Source: Butyricicoccus pullicaecorum DSM 23266
GTDB lineage: Bacteria; Bacillota; Clostridia; Oscillospirales; Butyricicoccaceae
Direction of reading: 5' to 3'
Length of the DNA stretch: 64,000 bases
Assembly (NCBI RefSeq): GCF_900167005.1
Contig: NZ_FUXW01000004.1
Location: forward strand, 124,001 to 188,000
Position numbers and translations under genes: made by a program. Below are positions 1-8,161 of this stretch, in pieces; position 1 is the first letter of the stretch; each line of letters opens with the position of its first letter. Below the pieces are notes generated by a model. That model searched no databases and was not told the origin of the DNA. It saw nothing but the letters and a program-made list of their open reading frames with translations.

Positions 1-3000
1 GGTTCATGCCCGCGATCTCACTGAACAGACTCTGCGGGACGCGCTGCTGGAGTTCGGACAGCACCTCACCATAGTGCTGCATCTGCTCCATCTGCCGGTT
101 GAGGTCTTCCAGCTGGTATCGATCTTCGTCCTTGATGTAGAGGTCGCCAAAGTCGGACAGCTTCTTCTCAAACTCGTCCCGGGCCTTGATGGCTTCCTCC
201 CACTGTTCCTGCAAGGCGTCCAGTTGCTCCTGCATGTCGGCTTGCGCCTCTTTGACCTTTTCGACTGCCTGCTGGCACATCTCGTCGTACCGGCTAACAA
301 ACTCCTTGGCCATGTCCTCCGAGTAACCGTGATCGACCAGGGCTTTCTGGATGTCCTCGCCTGCCCACTCCATGACCTTCTTGGCGTGCTCAGTCTGCTC
401 CTCGATCTCATCGACATAGGCCTGCATCTGGGCTTCGGCCTGCGCGGCGGTCTCGTCCGGGTCAAGCTCAAACCGTGTATTCTCCTCAAATACAGCAGTC
501 ATCAGGTGGGCAATTGCATTCATTGTGGAGACAACCAGATTTTGTCCATCCGCAAGACCCAGTGCCAAGCCTTCCATGGTGTAGCGTCCATATCGACGCA
601 TTTTCTTGGACGGGGATGCAATTTCATTTGCTTTTTTGTAGGCATCCGAAACGGTATTGCTGATTTGTGCAGAAACGGTGTCCAATTCGTTCAGCTTCGA
701 TTTCAGGCCTTGCAGCAAGCCGCTCATCGTGTGCTGGCCGTTTGAATACATCGTATCAAACCGATCTGCCTCAGCTACAACCGCATCCATTGCGGTCTTT
801 ACTTCCGGCTGCAACTGTGCAACCGTATCCGTAAAGGTCTTTTTGCCGTTCTCGATGCTTTCGAGATTTGCAATCACGGCCTTAATATCATCTTCGGATG
901 CATCTACCAAGCCACGCAGTATCTCGGCACTTTCCGCAGACCCATCCGAAAGAGCCTGCACCAAGGTGTCTACACCTTCGATATTACGTCCGGACAGAGT
1001 CTGCAAATTGTCCGAATACTCTTTCAGGTAAGTAATTTGACTTCGCAGGTTGGCTTTGAGGGTTTCAACCGAAACTTCGGTTTCAGTGTCCATCTTGTCC
1101 CACATACCAATCTGCTCATCAATGCTTTCTCTGGCCTTGCCACTGGCTTCCTCGTAGGCATCACCCAGATTATCAAGCGCGTCTAAAATATTTCCAACAC
1201 TGGCGGCGGCATTTTCGCTGGAATTTGCCAGCTCATCCTGCACTTCCTGGACATGCTCCACCTCTTCGGCATAATTGTCCAGAACACCCTGCGCCTCTTC
1301 TACGGCTTCACGCTGCCGTGCGACCTCGTCACTTGCCTGATCATAGGTGTCGTTCAGCATGACCATGCGGTCTTGCAGGCCTTGAATGGTATCCATCTTT
1401 TGCTCGAGTGTCAGTTCGGAATCTTCCTCAGCCTCTTGCATCTGACGGGAAACTTCCTGCATCTCAGCATACAGGTCATTCAGTTCGGTTTCGGCATCTC
1501 GCAACGCCAGCTTTTTCTCAGTCAGGTTGACCGTGGCCTCGGCCTGACCGTCCAGCACCTCTTGATACCGATCCTTGATTTCCTGCGCAATGGCATTTTC
1601 CTGCCATGCCTCGGTATTCATCCGCAGAGCTTCTGCGCCGCCGATCAGCAGACCGGTCTGCTCATCAATCTGTGCATTCAAGTCAGGAATCAAGGTGTTT
1701 AATTCGTCAACTGTCTGCTTGTAAGCGAGCTGGTCTTCGGCTGTTAAGCTGCTCTGTGCCTCGAGTGCGGCCAGCTTGTCAATGTAGCCCTGAGCAGCCT
1801 CGGCCGTCGCATTGATCGTGCTGACGTTCTGCGTGTGGGTGCTCTTGATCTCCTCGAGATTCTTGTTGAGCTCCCGAGTCTTGTCCGAGGCCGAGCCAGC
1901 GGTCAGGACGTAGGTGCCGATCGCAGCCACCAGAGACAGAACAACCGTGGCGACCAACGCATAGGGGTTCTTCTCCATCATTTTGGACAAGGCAGCCGTT
2001 GCAACTTCGGCTGCCCCCACTGCGGCGGTGTAAGCGGTCACGCCAGCGGTCAGGATCGCAAAACCCGCGACTAAAGCAGTAATCATCTGCATGATCTGCG
2101 GATTCTGCGCCAGCCAGTCGGTCGCAACGGCCAGCGCATCGGCACCGGCATTTTTGACGTCGGCCAGCGCCGGGACAACCGCGTCGCCTGCCGTTGCGGC
2201 GAGCAGCTGCATGTTGCGGTCTAGGTGTTCAGACGCTTCGCTCAGATCGTCCAGACGATTCTCACGCAGGTTTTCCATGGCGTTTGCAGCACCATAAGTG
2301 CCCTCGGTAATGCTGGCCATCTGGGTGACAACCGTCGCGCCCAGATCCTCCCACATGGTGCCGAACAGGTTGACACCCGCGATATTCTGCTGCACCGGGT
2401 CTTCCATCGCTGCGAGTGCCTGCGTGGTCTGCTGCAAGGCAGCCTTTGCGCTCTCGCCGCTGCGCGCAAACTTCTGCGCCATCTGCTCGGCGTTCAGACC
2501 AATGGCTGCAAAGCCCTGGGCAGTCGTGTCTGAACCATCCACGACGCGGATAGACAGCTCTTTGTATGCGTCGCCGATCTTGTCCAGGTTCCAAGCGCCG
2601 TTATCCGCGCCCGACTGCATGACCTTGAACATATCATTGGCGGACAAGCCCAATTTCTTAAACTGCACGCTGTACTCGCTGACGGTGTCCAGCAGCTCGC
2701 CCGAATAGTCCAAGCCGTTGCGTGCGCCCTCAGCGATCAGCCGGAACGCCTCGTCGCCATCGACTCCAAAATTATCAACCAGGGCTTTCGCGGCGCGGAT
2801 GCTGTCCGTGACCTCATAGCCGAACGTATCACGCAGCGTGATCGCGTCCTCGGTCACGGTTTTCAGCTGGTCGGTCGGCCAGTCGGCGTCCAGCTGCTGG
2901 CGCACGGCTGCGAGCGTCTGGGCGACATCATCCATGGACTCGCCATAGTTATCGCCGTACAGCTGGCGCAGCAGCAGCCGGTAGCGCTCCAGCTCATTGC

Positions 3001-3787
3001 CCGAGAGGTTTGTATTGTTGGTCAATACGCTCTCGGCCTGGGACAGCTCACTCGAAGCCTCGGCGCAGGCAAGCAGCGTGTCCTTGATCTGATCGAGCGC
3101 CGCCACAACGCCCGCGCCGGTCAGCGCCTGCGCCATGGTGTCAATGGCGTCGCCGCCGTCCTCACCCATATCCTCGACAGCGTCGGCGGCCTCTGCCGCG
3201 CTCTCTGCGACCTCGTCCATGGATGCACTGGCTGCGTCTGCGGCTTGCTGCGCACTTTCCAGAGCGGCGTTATTGTTGTTGATCTCTGTTCCCAGACGGT
3301 TCAGCTCGATCTGCGCATAGTTCATGGACTGCTGCCACTTCTGAATGCTCTGCTCAGATGCACGCTGACGCTTTTCGGCGTCCTCGAGTGCCTTCTGGCA
3401 GTCCTCTACATTCTGCTGCAGCTTCTTTTGCTCCTCGGCGCTTACCGAGGTGCTTTCACTCAACGCAGCAAGCTCCTGTTGCGCATTTGCCAGATTTTGC
3501 TGACTTTTGGCAACCTCTTCGCTGTACTTCTGCTGCATCGTAGACGCATTTTGAAGTGCCGCCCGAGCTGCTTCGACCTTCTCCTGCTGGGTGGCGTACA
3601 TAGCAGCCAAAGTCTGACCCTTGACCGTAAGCGCCTCCATGCTGTTTTCCTGTCCGGCGTACTGACTCTGTACCAGTGCCAGCTCACTTTTCAGTGTTTT
3701 CAGGCGACCATTGATGTCAGCAATACTCTTTTTATATTGGTCTTCGCCCTCGACGGCAAATCGCGTCGAGATTTTACGCTCAGCCAT
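1..3787 (-). CDS. Phage tail tape measure protein (3' end outside window)
   Basis: The frame is open from the ATG at 3787 to the window edge, so at least 1262 residues are present and the C-terminus is missing. It starts MAERKIS behind a GGAGGAG ribosome site at 3791-3798, two bases after the stop of the chaperone extension. The first 250 residues are long Gln/Ala/Glu-rich coiled coil. A tape-measure core follows, with a hydrophobic stretch near 2070-1910 (ITALVAGFAILTAGV, then ALVATVVLSLVAAIGTYVL). More coiled coil follows, then a segment ending in ASPSKKMRRYGRYTMEGL, typical of tape-measure C-terminal parts. The protein sets tail length and is threaded through the tail tube. Its place directly after the major tail and chaperone genes supports the call. 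Confidence 0.93.
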   Translation of the reverse strand, partial: MAERKISTRFAVEGEDQYKKSIADINGRLKTLKSELALVQSQYAGQENSMEALTVKGQTLAAMYATQQEKVEAARAALQNASTMQQKYSEEVAKSQQNLANAQQELAALSESTSVSAEEQKKLQQNVEDCQKALEDAEKRQRASEQSIQKWQQSMNYAQIELNRLGTEINNNNAALESAQQAADAASASMDEVAESAAEAADAVEDMGEDGGDAIDTMAQALTGAGVVAALDQIKDTLLACAEASSELSQAESVLTNNTNLSGNELERYRLLLRQLYGDNYGESMDDVAQTLAAVRQQLDADWPTDQLKTVTEDAITLRDTFGYEVTDSIRAAKALVDNFGVDGDEAFRLIAEGARNGLDYSGELLDTVSEYSVQFKKLGLSANDMFKVMQSGADNGAWNLDKIGDAYKELSIRVVDGSDTTAQGFAAIGLNAEQMAQKFARSGESAKAALQQTTQALAAMEDPVQQNIAGVNLFGTMWEDLGATVVTQMASITEGTYGAANAMENLRENRLDDLSEASEHLDRNMQLLAATAGDAVVPALADVKNAGADALAVATDWLAQNPQIMQMITALVAGFAILTAGVTAYTAAVGAAEVATAALSKMMEKNPYALVATVVLSLVAAIGTYVLTAGSASDKTRELNKNLEEIKSTHTQNVSTINATAEAAQGYIDKLAALEAQSSLTAEDQLAYKQTVDELNTLIPDLNAQIDEQTGLLIGGAEALRMNTEAWQENAIAQEIKDRYQEVLDGQAEATVNLTEKKLALRDAETELNDLYAEMQEVSRQMQEAEEDSELTLEQKMDTIQGLQDRMVMLNDTYDQASDEVARQREAVEEAQGVLDNYAEEVEHVQEVQDELANSSENAAASVGNILDALDNLGDAYEEASGKARESIDEQIGMWDKMDTETEVSVETLKANLRSQITYLKEYSDNLQTLSGRNIEGVDTLVQALSDGSAESAEILRGLVDASEDDIKAVIANLESIENGKKTFTDTVAQLQPEVKTAMDAVVAEADRFDTMYSNGQHTMSGLLQGLKSKLNELDTVSAQISNTVSDAYKKANEIASPSKKMRRYGRYTMEGLALGLADGQNLVVSTMNAIAHLMTAVFEENTRFELDPDETAAQAEAQMQAYVDEIEEQTEHAKKVMEWAGEDIQKALVDHGYSEDMAKEFVSRYDEMCQQAVEKVKEAQADMQEQLDALQEQWEEAIKARDEFEKKLSDFGDLYIKDEDRYQLEDLNRQMEQMQHYGEVLSELQQRVPQSLFSEIAGMN

Positions 3788-3928
3788 TTACTCCTCCCTT
3801 TTCGTGACGCCTGCATTGTGCAGGGATACGAGGTCAAACACGACCCCAACCGGGAGGCTGAGCACCTCCCGGCTGGACAAGCCGCACACAATGCCCGTGC
3901 GCAGATACTGCGCCACGGTCATTCCGTT
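3788..3928 (-). CDS. Tail assembly chaperone frameshift extension (gpGT-like)
   Basis: This is the -1 reading frame that continues the tail chaperone. From the codon AAC at 3928-3926 it runs without stops to TAA at 3790-3788, next to the tape-measure start. It encodes NGMTVAQYLRTG, then a segment containing CGLSSREVLSLPVG and ending VTKREE. The GLSxREVLxxPVG block is typical of the second half of tail chaperones in Firmicutes siphophages. It is probably translated as a fusion after ribosome slippage on the A9 run, giving a longer minor form that recruits the tape measure. An in-frame ATG at 3922-3920 could also start it separately, but no ribosome site is visible there. Confidence 0.7.
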   Translation of the reverse strand, partial: NGMTVAQYLRTGIVCGLSSREVLSLPVGVVFDLVSLHNAGVTKREE

Positions 3929-4296
3929 TTTTTTTGAAGTTCAGCAAGGCCGAGGTCGATTTCCTCCTCGGGCTGGTCGCGGTGGTAGCCGCGCATGACC
4001 GCATTCACCACCGCCTGCTGTAATTCGATCAGCTCATCGGGCATGATGCGTGCCGCGACGTCATCCGCATCCGGGATGGAGCCGCGCGCGTGGCCATCCA
4101 TGCGGCGCACCAGCTCGCCCTGTTCGGCAAGGATGCAGAACGCCTGTACCGTTGCCTGCATACCAGATGCACCCGGCTGGGTGAGCGCTGCGATGATGCC
4201 CTGATCGCCAAGCGCATCGCGCGCGGCAAACATCGCCCGACCGTTATACAGCAAATGATAAATCTTGCCCTGCCACTCTGTCGTTACACTGCGCAT
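3919..4296 (-). CDS. Tail assembly chaperone, short form (gpG-like)
   Basis: Small acidic helical protein of about 125 residues between the major tail gene and the tape measure, which is the classic chaperone position. I choose the ATG at 4296, five bases after the major tail stop. An in-frame GTG at 4320 would add eight residues and overlap that gene by 20 bases; neither start has a strong ribosome site. It ends LGLAELQKKTE at 3919, and the A9 run in the last codons allows a longer fusion. Such proteins bind the tape measure and guide tail tube assembly, and are absent from the virion. The call rests on order, size and the frameshift, more than on recognised motifs. Confidence 0.8.
   Translation of the reverse strand: MRSVTTEWQGKIYHLLYNGRAMFAARDALGDQGIIAALTQPGASGMQATVQAFCILAEQGELVRRMDGHARGSIPDADDVAARIMPDELIELQQAVVNAVMRGYHRDQPEEEIDLGLAELQKKTE
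3927..3935 (-). promoter_or_regulatory. Slippery site for programmed -1 frameshift
   Basis: Nine A residues (minus strand) lie at codons CAA AAA AAA ACG, six codons before the TGA at 3921-3919. Slipping back one base on A-AAA-AAA leads into the open -1 frame that ends at 3788. Tail chaperone genes of long-tailed phages commonly use such a site to make two products at a fixed ratio. Confidence 0.7.
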
Positions 4297-4300
4297 AGGC

Positions 4301-4864
4301 TCACGCGTCACTCGCGACACCCATCTGGGTATCCAGCCATGCCTTTGCGGCTTCCTCGGTGTTGTGCTCCTCGGTCAGACGCCAGTTGCCCGTCTTGTCG
4401 GCCATAATCGTCCAGTTGGTCGCAACGGTCGAGAACGTGATCGAGTCGGCTTTGGTCGCCGCCGTATCGTTGCCGATTGCCGCCTTGGCACGAGGATAGA
4501 ATACCGTCTTAAAAATCTTCTTGCCGCCTCGTACCAGGGTCTTATAATAGCCCAGTCCACCCTCAGGCGGTGTATCGCCAGTATTATAGGTACACAGCTT
4601 TTCCAGCACCGTGGCACCGTAAATCTTGCCTGCACCCTCGTCCTCCATATCGGATGTCTCCATTGCAAGCGTACCGGATACAAACTCATCAATGGATTCC
4701 TGCAGCTCATTATCACCGTACACCTTGCCCGACGCCATGGTCACGGTCAAGTCTGCCTTGTTCAGTGCGCCGATGGTGACCGGCGCGTCATAGGTCACGA
4801 CTCCCTCGGGCGTGACCGTCTTGTTGGGTGCAAATCTCGGGTATTTTGCGCCAAATGCTGCCAT
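4301..4864 (-). CDS. Major tail protein (tube subunit)
   Basis: A 187-residue protein starting MAAFGAKYPRFAP behind a GGAGG site at 4872-4876. It has the pattern of Firmicutes siphophage tube proteins: a short N-terminal arm, a beta-rich body with ALNKADLTVTMASGKVYGDN, GATVLEKLCTYNTGDTPP and YKTLVRGGKKIFKTVFYPRA, then a C-terminal tail. It polymerises into the tube around the tape measure. It sits between the head-tail completion genes and the chaperone, as expected. No C-terminal Ig-like fusion is present. Confidence 0.88.
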   Translation of the reverse strand: MAAFGAKYPRFAPNKTVTPEGVVTYDAPVTIGALNKADLTVTMASGKVYGDNELQESIDEFVSGTLAMETSDMEDEGAGKIYGATVLEKLCTYNTGDTPPEGGLGYYKTLVRGGKKIFKTVFYPRAKAAIGNDTAATKADSITFSTVATNWTIMADKTGNWRLTEEHNTEEAAKAWLDTQMGVASDA

Positions 4865-4884
4865 TTGTTTTCCTCCTTTGTCTA

Positions 4885-5307
4885 TCAGAGCAGGTTTTTG
4901 CTCCGTAAATAGTTGTCATATACGTCCTCGGCTGCCGTGCACGCTGCATCCTCAGCCCGTTCGTTTGCCTTGCGCATCCACTGTTTGGCCGGAATGCCGC
5001 GCCCGGGTGCGCCGTATTCATGGATGAAGCCGACCTCGGCATTGCGGGTGCCGTCGGTGCGCTTGCCTTGGGGATAAATCTCGACCGACCGTGCGCTGCT
5101 CGTGCGCCGCACCTTGGCCGAGACCTTGATCGAGTCGCGCAGCTGGCCGCTATCGACCAGACCATCCGACTGAATCGCGCTCTTGTGTGCCTGGGCGATG
5201 ACCTCACCGCCCGCATGGAGCATGCCGGACATGGTATCGTCCGGCAGATCTGCAAGCGCCTCCAGATCGAGCAGCAGACCGTCCAGTCCGTCAACCGTCA
5301 TCGGCAT
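4885..5307 (-). CDS. HK97 gp10-like head-tail joining protein
   Basis: About 140 residues from the ATG at 5307, which has GGAGGTGG at 5314-5321 at proper distance; a further 21 in-frame upstream codons are rejected because they lack a ribosome site and lie inside the previous gene. The sequence DSGQLRDSIKV, then VGFIHEYGAPGRGIPAKQWMRKA, is the signature of the HK97 gp10 family, whose members carry a conserved Gly-Thr/Ile-Pro-Ala-x-x-Phe/Trp block near the C-terminus. The protein belongs to the neck that joins capsid to tail. It overlaps the upstream gene by 17 bases, showing translational coupling. Confidence 0.88.
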   Translation of the reverse strand: MPMTVDGLDGLLLDLEALADLPDDTMSGMLHAGGEVIAQAHKSAIQSDGLVDSGQLRDSIKVSAKVRRTSSARSVEIYPQGKRTDGTRNAEVGFIHEYGAPGRGIPAKQWMRKANERAEDAACTAAEDVYDNYLRSKNLL

Positions 5308-5635
5308 ATAAATCCACCTCCACGCTCTCACACTCGAACACATAGTGCTGCCCGAGCTTATCCGAGGCATCGGTCATGCTCGGCCAGCCGAACCCGGCGG
5401 CAAACAATGCTCGCTTGACCGCCTTACGGGTCTCGACTGTGTTGGCCGTCATGGGCGCGACCAGATGCACCTGGATGAGCGCTCGCTCGACGGCGGGCTG
5501 GTTGTCGCCGTATTCCATGCCGGTCGTATCATAGTTAAATGCCAGATAGGTGTCATGGCTCCCGGTGTAAGTGCCCGGCATGGTGGGCAGGACGGGCGTG
5601 AGCGCGTCCATCAGCCGCTCGTTAAGACTTTGCAT
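5291..5635 (-). CDS. Tail completion / tail terminator-like protein
   Basis: A 114-residue protein (MQSLNERLMDALTPVLPTMPGTYTG). The text SHDTYLAFNYDTTG followed by ERALIQVHLVAP and TVETRKAVKRALFAAGF matches the tail-completion (gp17/DUF3168-like) proteins that cap the tail tube at the head side. It lies between the head-closure protein and the gp10-like protein, overlapping each by a few bases, as in HK97-like neck operons. Family call from pattern and position only. Confidence 0.75.
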   Translation of the reverse strand: MQSLNERLMDALTPVLPTMPGTYTGSHDTYLAFNYDTTGMEYGDNQPAVERALIQVHLVAPMTANTVETRKAVKRALFAAGFGWPSMTDASDKLGQHYVFECESVEVDLYADDG

Positions 5636-5957
5636 CTGTCACACCTCCCTTTGCCGTGGGGAGTTCGGAGCAGTTCAGCTCCATCCACTCCCCATCCTTG
5701 CTGTACGCCCGCTCGACCTTGTACCGCTTGTTGTCCAGCTCCACGATGGTCTGACCGGCGTAGTCCGGCACGCGCACACGGAACACGCAGGAAAGCCGGG
5801 TGCCCGCGCGCAGTGCCTCATAAAATTCCAGCCGCTTGACCTCACCCATCTCGGCGTAAACCTCGGTCGAGGTCTCGTCCGGGATGGGATAGCCGTCGGC
5901 GTCTAGCTTACCCTCGGTGTTGGGTTTGGACACAAGGGTCAAATCTACAAAGCGCAC
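5622..5957 (-). CDS. Head-tail adaptor / head closure protein
   Basis: About 111 residues from a GTG at 5957 preceded by AGGAGG; upstream in-frame codons to 6023 lie inside the preceding gene and have no ribosome site. The protein reads VRFVDLTLV, then ETSTEVYAEMGEVKRLEFYEALRAG and VELDNKRYKVERAYSKDGEWMELNCSE. This is the usual layout of SPP1 gp16-type head closure proteins, which have a small beta-barrel and sit under the connector. The start is three bases past the stop of the upstream connector gene, indicating coupled translation. Confidence 0.8.
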   Translation of the reverse strand: MRFVDLTLVSKPNTEGKLDADGYPIPDETSTEVYAEMGEVKRLEFYEALRAGTRLSCVFRVRVPDYAGQTIVELDNKRYKVERAYSKDGEWMELNCSELPTAKGGVTDAKS

Positions 5958-5959
5958 GG

Positions 5960-6244
5960 TCAGACGTCCTCCTCTCGGTAGTCGCCCGACAGCTCCATGC
6001 TGTCCCGCAGACCGTCGTAACACGCCTGCCAGCGCTCGCCCTGGTCGTCATAGCCAAAGTACGCCTTGCAGTACAGCACGATGGCGCGGGCGATCAGCGG
6101 GTCGGTCTCGTCCACCCGGCGCACGCCGTGCATCCTGAGATCGGCCTTGCACGCCTCGATCAGGGGCGTGATCTCATTGTCGTCGAGTGCGCGGCTTTTG
6201 AGCCGCAGCGCTGCGTGTACCTGTTCGAGCACTGTTGCCATCAC
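5960..6244 (-). CDS. Head-tail connector protein (gp6-like)
   Basis: A 94-residue helical protein: LEQVHAALRLKSRALDDNEITPLIEACKADL followed by DPLIARAIVLYCKAYFGYDD and a WQACYDGLRDSMELSGDY tail. This matches phage gp6-like head-tail connectors, which form a ring beneath the portal and gate DNA exit. The second codon is also ATG (6241), so either may start. It directly follows the capsid gene and precedes the head closure protein. Confidence 0.85.
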   Translation of the reverse strand: MMATVLEQVHAALRLKSRALDDNEITPLIEACKADLRMHGVRRVDETDPLIARAIVLYCKAYFGYDDQGERWQACYDGLRDSMELSGDYREEDV

Positions 6245-6257
6245 TCACCGTGTCCTT

Positions 6258-7490
6258 TCAGGCCGCCTGCTTCTTGGTCAGGGTGACCAGCGAGGACTTG
6301 TCCAGCACCTTGCCGTCGGCCAGCTGAATGACCTTGGTCACGACATCGTCGGTGTCGTTGTCCTCGTAGGTCTTGAGGGTCATCTGAGAGGCAAGATTGA
6401 GGTCGTAGTCCTTCATGCGGAAGATGGCGGCAAAGATAATGTCCGACTCCACCGTAGGCTTGTAGTCGGGCATATAGCTGTTGATCGCAACCGGACGGCC
6501 GAGCAGATAGCGCTCGGGCTTGCCGCCCAGACCGTAATTGGTGCGCGCGATCGGCTGGCCGTTGTTATCGACCATGCCCTCGAACTGCATAAAGGTCTTT
6601 TTGCTCATCAGCCAGACCGAATCAGACTCGTACGCTTCGGGCAGTGCGCCCTCGGCATCGCACAGCAGCGCATAGTCCAGCTTGCCGTCTGCGGCAACCT
6701 CGATTGCCTGGCCCTCGTCCGGGGTTTCCTTCAGGATGCCCTTGGGCTGACCCGAGCCGGAACCGTTGATGATCGCCTGTTCGAGCGCCTCGACCATCGC
6801 CTCGGATACCACCCGGATAAAGTGCGCCTCGAAGATGTCGAGCGACAGATTGGCTACCTCGAAGGTCATAGCCACCGCGCAGCGCAGCTTGTAGTAGGCA
6901 AAGACCACATCCCCAATGGACAGCTTCTGCTTGTCGCTGCCCGCACCCTCAGCAACCCAGGTCGCGGTCGGACGCGCCTGCGAGACCGGAATCTTGACGC
7001 CGCCCGGGAAATTGGTCTTGGTAACCAGCGACAGGATGGTGCCCAGACTCTTGGCCTTCTCGATGATCTTCTCGACCACGATAGTCGGGATGAGTGCGCC
7101 CGCGTCGGGGGACTTGGTGACCTGATTCTGATTGGTCAGATTCTGGGGAATCGCCGCGCCCTTGGCGACGTAGTTCATAAACGCGCGGCGGTATTCCACG
7201 CTGTTCAGCGGGTCATCCGGGGTCTGTTCGCCCGTGCCCGGCTGCATCTGACCGGTCGTGACGACCGCGCCGCCGAGGTTCATCAGGTTCTGCACCGCCT
7301 GCGGGTTCTGCTGGCGGTTTTCGAGCGCATTGAGCGCGGCCTGTGCCTGCGCCTCCTCGTCAAACTGGCGGTCGAGGGCTTCGATCTCGTCCTTCTTGGC
7401 CTTGTAGCCGGTCAGGTCGCTCTGTTCGATCAGGGCGCGTGCCTCGTTCAGCAGGGTTTCGCGCTTTGTCAGATAGGTGTCTCTGTTCAT
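6258..7490 (-). CDS. Major capsid protein, HK97 fold
   Basis: A 410-residue HK97-type capsid protein. Residues 1 to about 100 form a charged coiled coil (TKRETLLNEARALIEQSD, FDEEAQAQAALNALENRQ) that probably acts as the scaffolding delta domain and is removed by the upstream protease. The rest shows capsid hallmarks: NSVEYRRAFMNYVAKG, TIVVEKIIEKAKSLG, a GGVKIPVSQARPTATWVAEG segment, EQAIINGSGSGQPKGIL and LLGRPVAINSYMPDYK. It forms the icosahedral shell. Its start overlaps the protease stop by four bases (ATGA), so the two are translationally coupled. Confidence 0.95.
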   Translation of the reverse strand: MNRDTYLTKRETLLNEARALIEQSDLTGYKAKKDEIEALDRQFDEEAQAQAALNALENRQQNPQAVQNLMNLGGAVVTTGQMQPGTGEQTPDDPLNSVEYRRAFMNYVAKGAAIPQNLTNQNQVTKSPDAGALIPTIVVEKIIEKAKSLGTILSLVTKTNFPGGVKIPVSQARPTATWVAEGAGSDKQKLSIGDVVFAYYKLRCAVAMTFEVANLSLDIFEAHFIRVVSEAMVEALEQAIINGSGSGQPKGILKETPDEGQAIEVAADGKLDYALLCDAEGALPEAYESDSVWLMSKKTFMQFEGMVDNNGQPIARTNYGLGGKPERYLLGRPVAINSYMPDYKPTVESDIIFAAIFRMKDYDLNLASQMTLKTYEDNDTDDVVTKVIQLADGKVLDKSSLVTLTKKQAA

Positions 7491-8161
7491 CTCGTCTTTC
7501 CTCCTAAAGTCAAAAGTTCCAGTTCTGCGCGGGCCTTGTCCTGCGCAGTCATGGGCGGATGTTTGGCGCGCTCGGCGCGCAGCTTGTCAATAACCGCCTG
7601 CGGCAGCATACCGGAAAACGATGCCGTCAGCGGCAGCGGTCGTGCGGACTCGGTCAGGCTGTCGGCAAAGCCCGCCTCGATGGCCTCCTGTGCGGTCATC
7701 CAGGTCTCTTTGTCCATGAGCGCCAGCAGCTCTTCTTCGCTCTTTCCGGTCTTGTGCCGGTAGGCAGCGGCGACCGCCTGATTGGCTTTTTTCAGCGTCT
7801 CACTGGTCGCGTCCATCTCGTGATAGTCACCCTGCGCACCGCCGGATACGTTGTGAATCATCACAAGCGCGGTCGGCGAAATGTCGCACGGCCCGGCGCA
7901 CATAATCATGGACGCTGCCGACGCGGCATGACCGGTCACATGGATCTGCACACCGCCCGGGTGCGCGCGCAGCGCATCGTAGATCTCACCGCCGGCAAAG
8001 ACACTGCCGCCGGGCGAATTGATGTACACGTCGGCACGCTCATTCGGCGCTCTGTCCAGCGCGGTCAGCACTTCACGCGGCGCGACCGCGTCCATGTCAA
8101 ACCAGTCATAGACCCACTTGTCATCATTGGCCACGATCACGCCCTTGATGTCGATTTTCAT
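7487..8161 (-). CDS. ClpP-like prohead protease
   Basis: A 224-residue serine protease of the ClpP/SppA-like phage maturation type. It has VYINSPGGSVFAGGEIYDAL (residues 46-64), the nucleophile region GHAASAASM with Ser81 as likely catalytic serine, and the histidine in LVMIHNVSG (His103). The C-terminal part (TAQEAIEAGFADSL) matches the family, and a basic tail may bind capsid. It removes the capsid delta domain during prohead maturation. It lies between portal and capsid genes and overlaps both by four bases. Confidence 0.94.
   Translation of the reverse strand: MKIDIKGVIVANDDKWVYDWFDMDAVAPREVLTALDRAPNERADVYINSPGGSVFAGGEIYDALRAHPGGVQIHVTGHAASAASMIMCAGPCDISPTALVMIHNVSGGAQGDYHEMDATSETLKKANQAVAAAYRHKTGKSEEELLALMDKETWMTAQEAIEAGFADSLTESARPLPLTASFSGMLPQAVIDKLRAERAKHPPMTAQDKARAELELLTLGGKTR

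Noticed and set aside
6066-7763. 565-codon plus-strand frame opposite the capsid gene
   Set aside because: Shadow of the capsid and protease genes; no plausible protein features.
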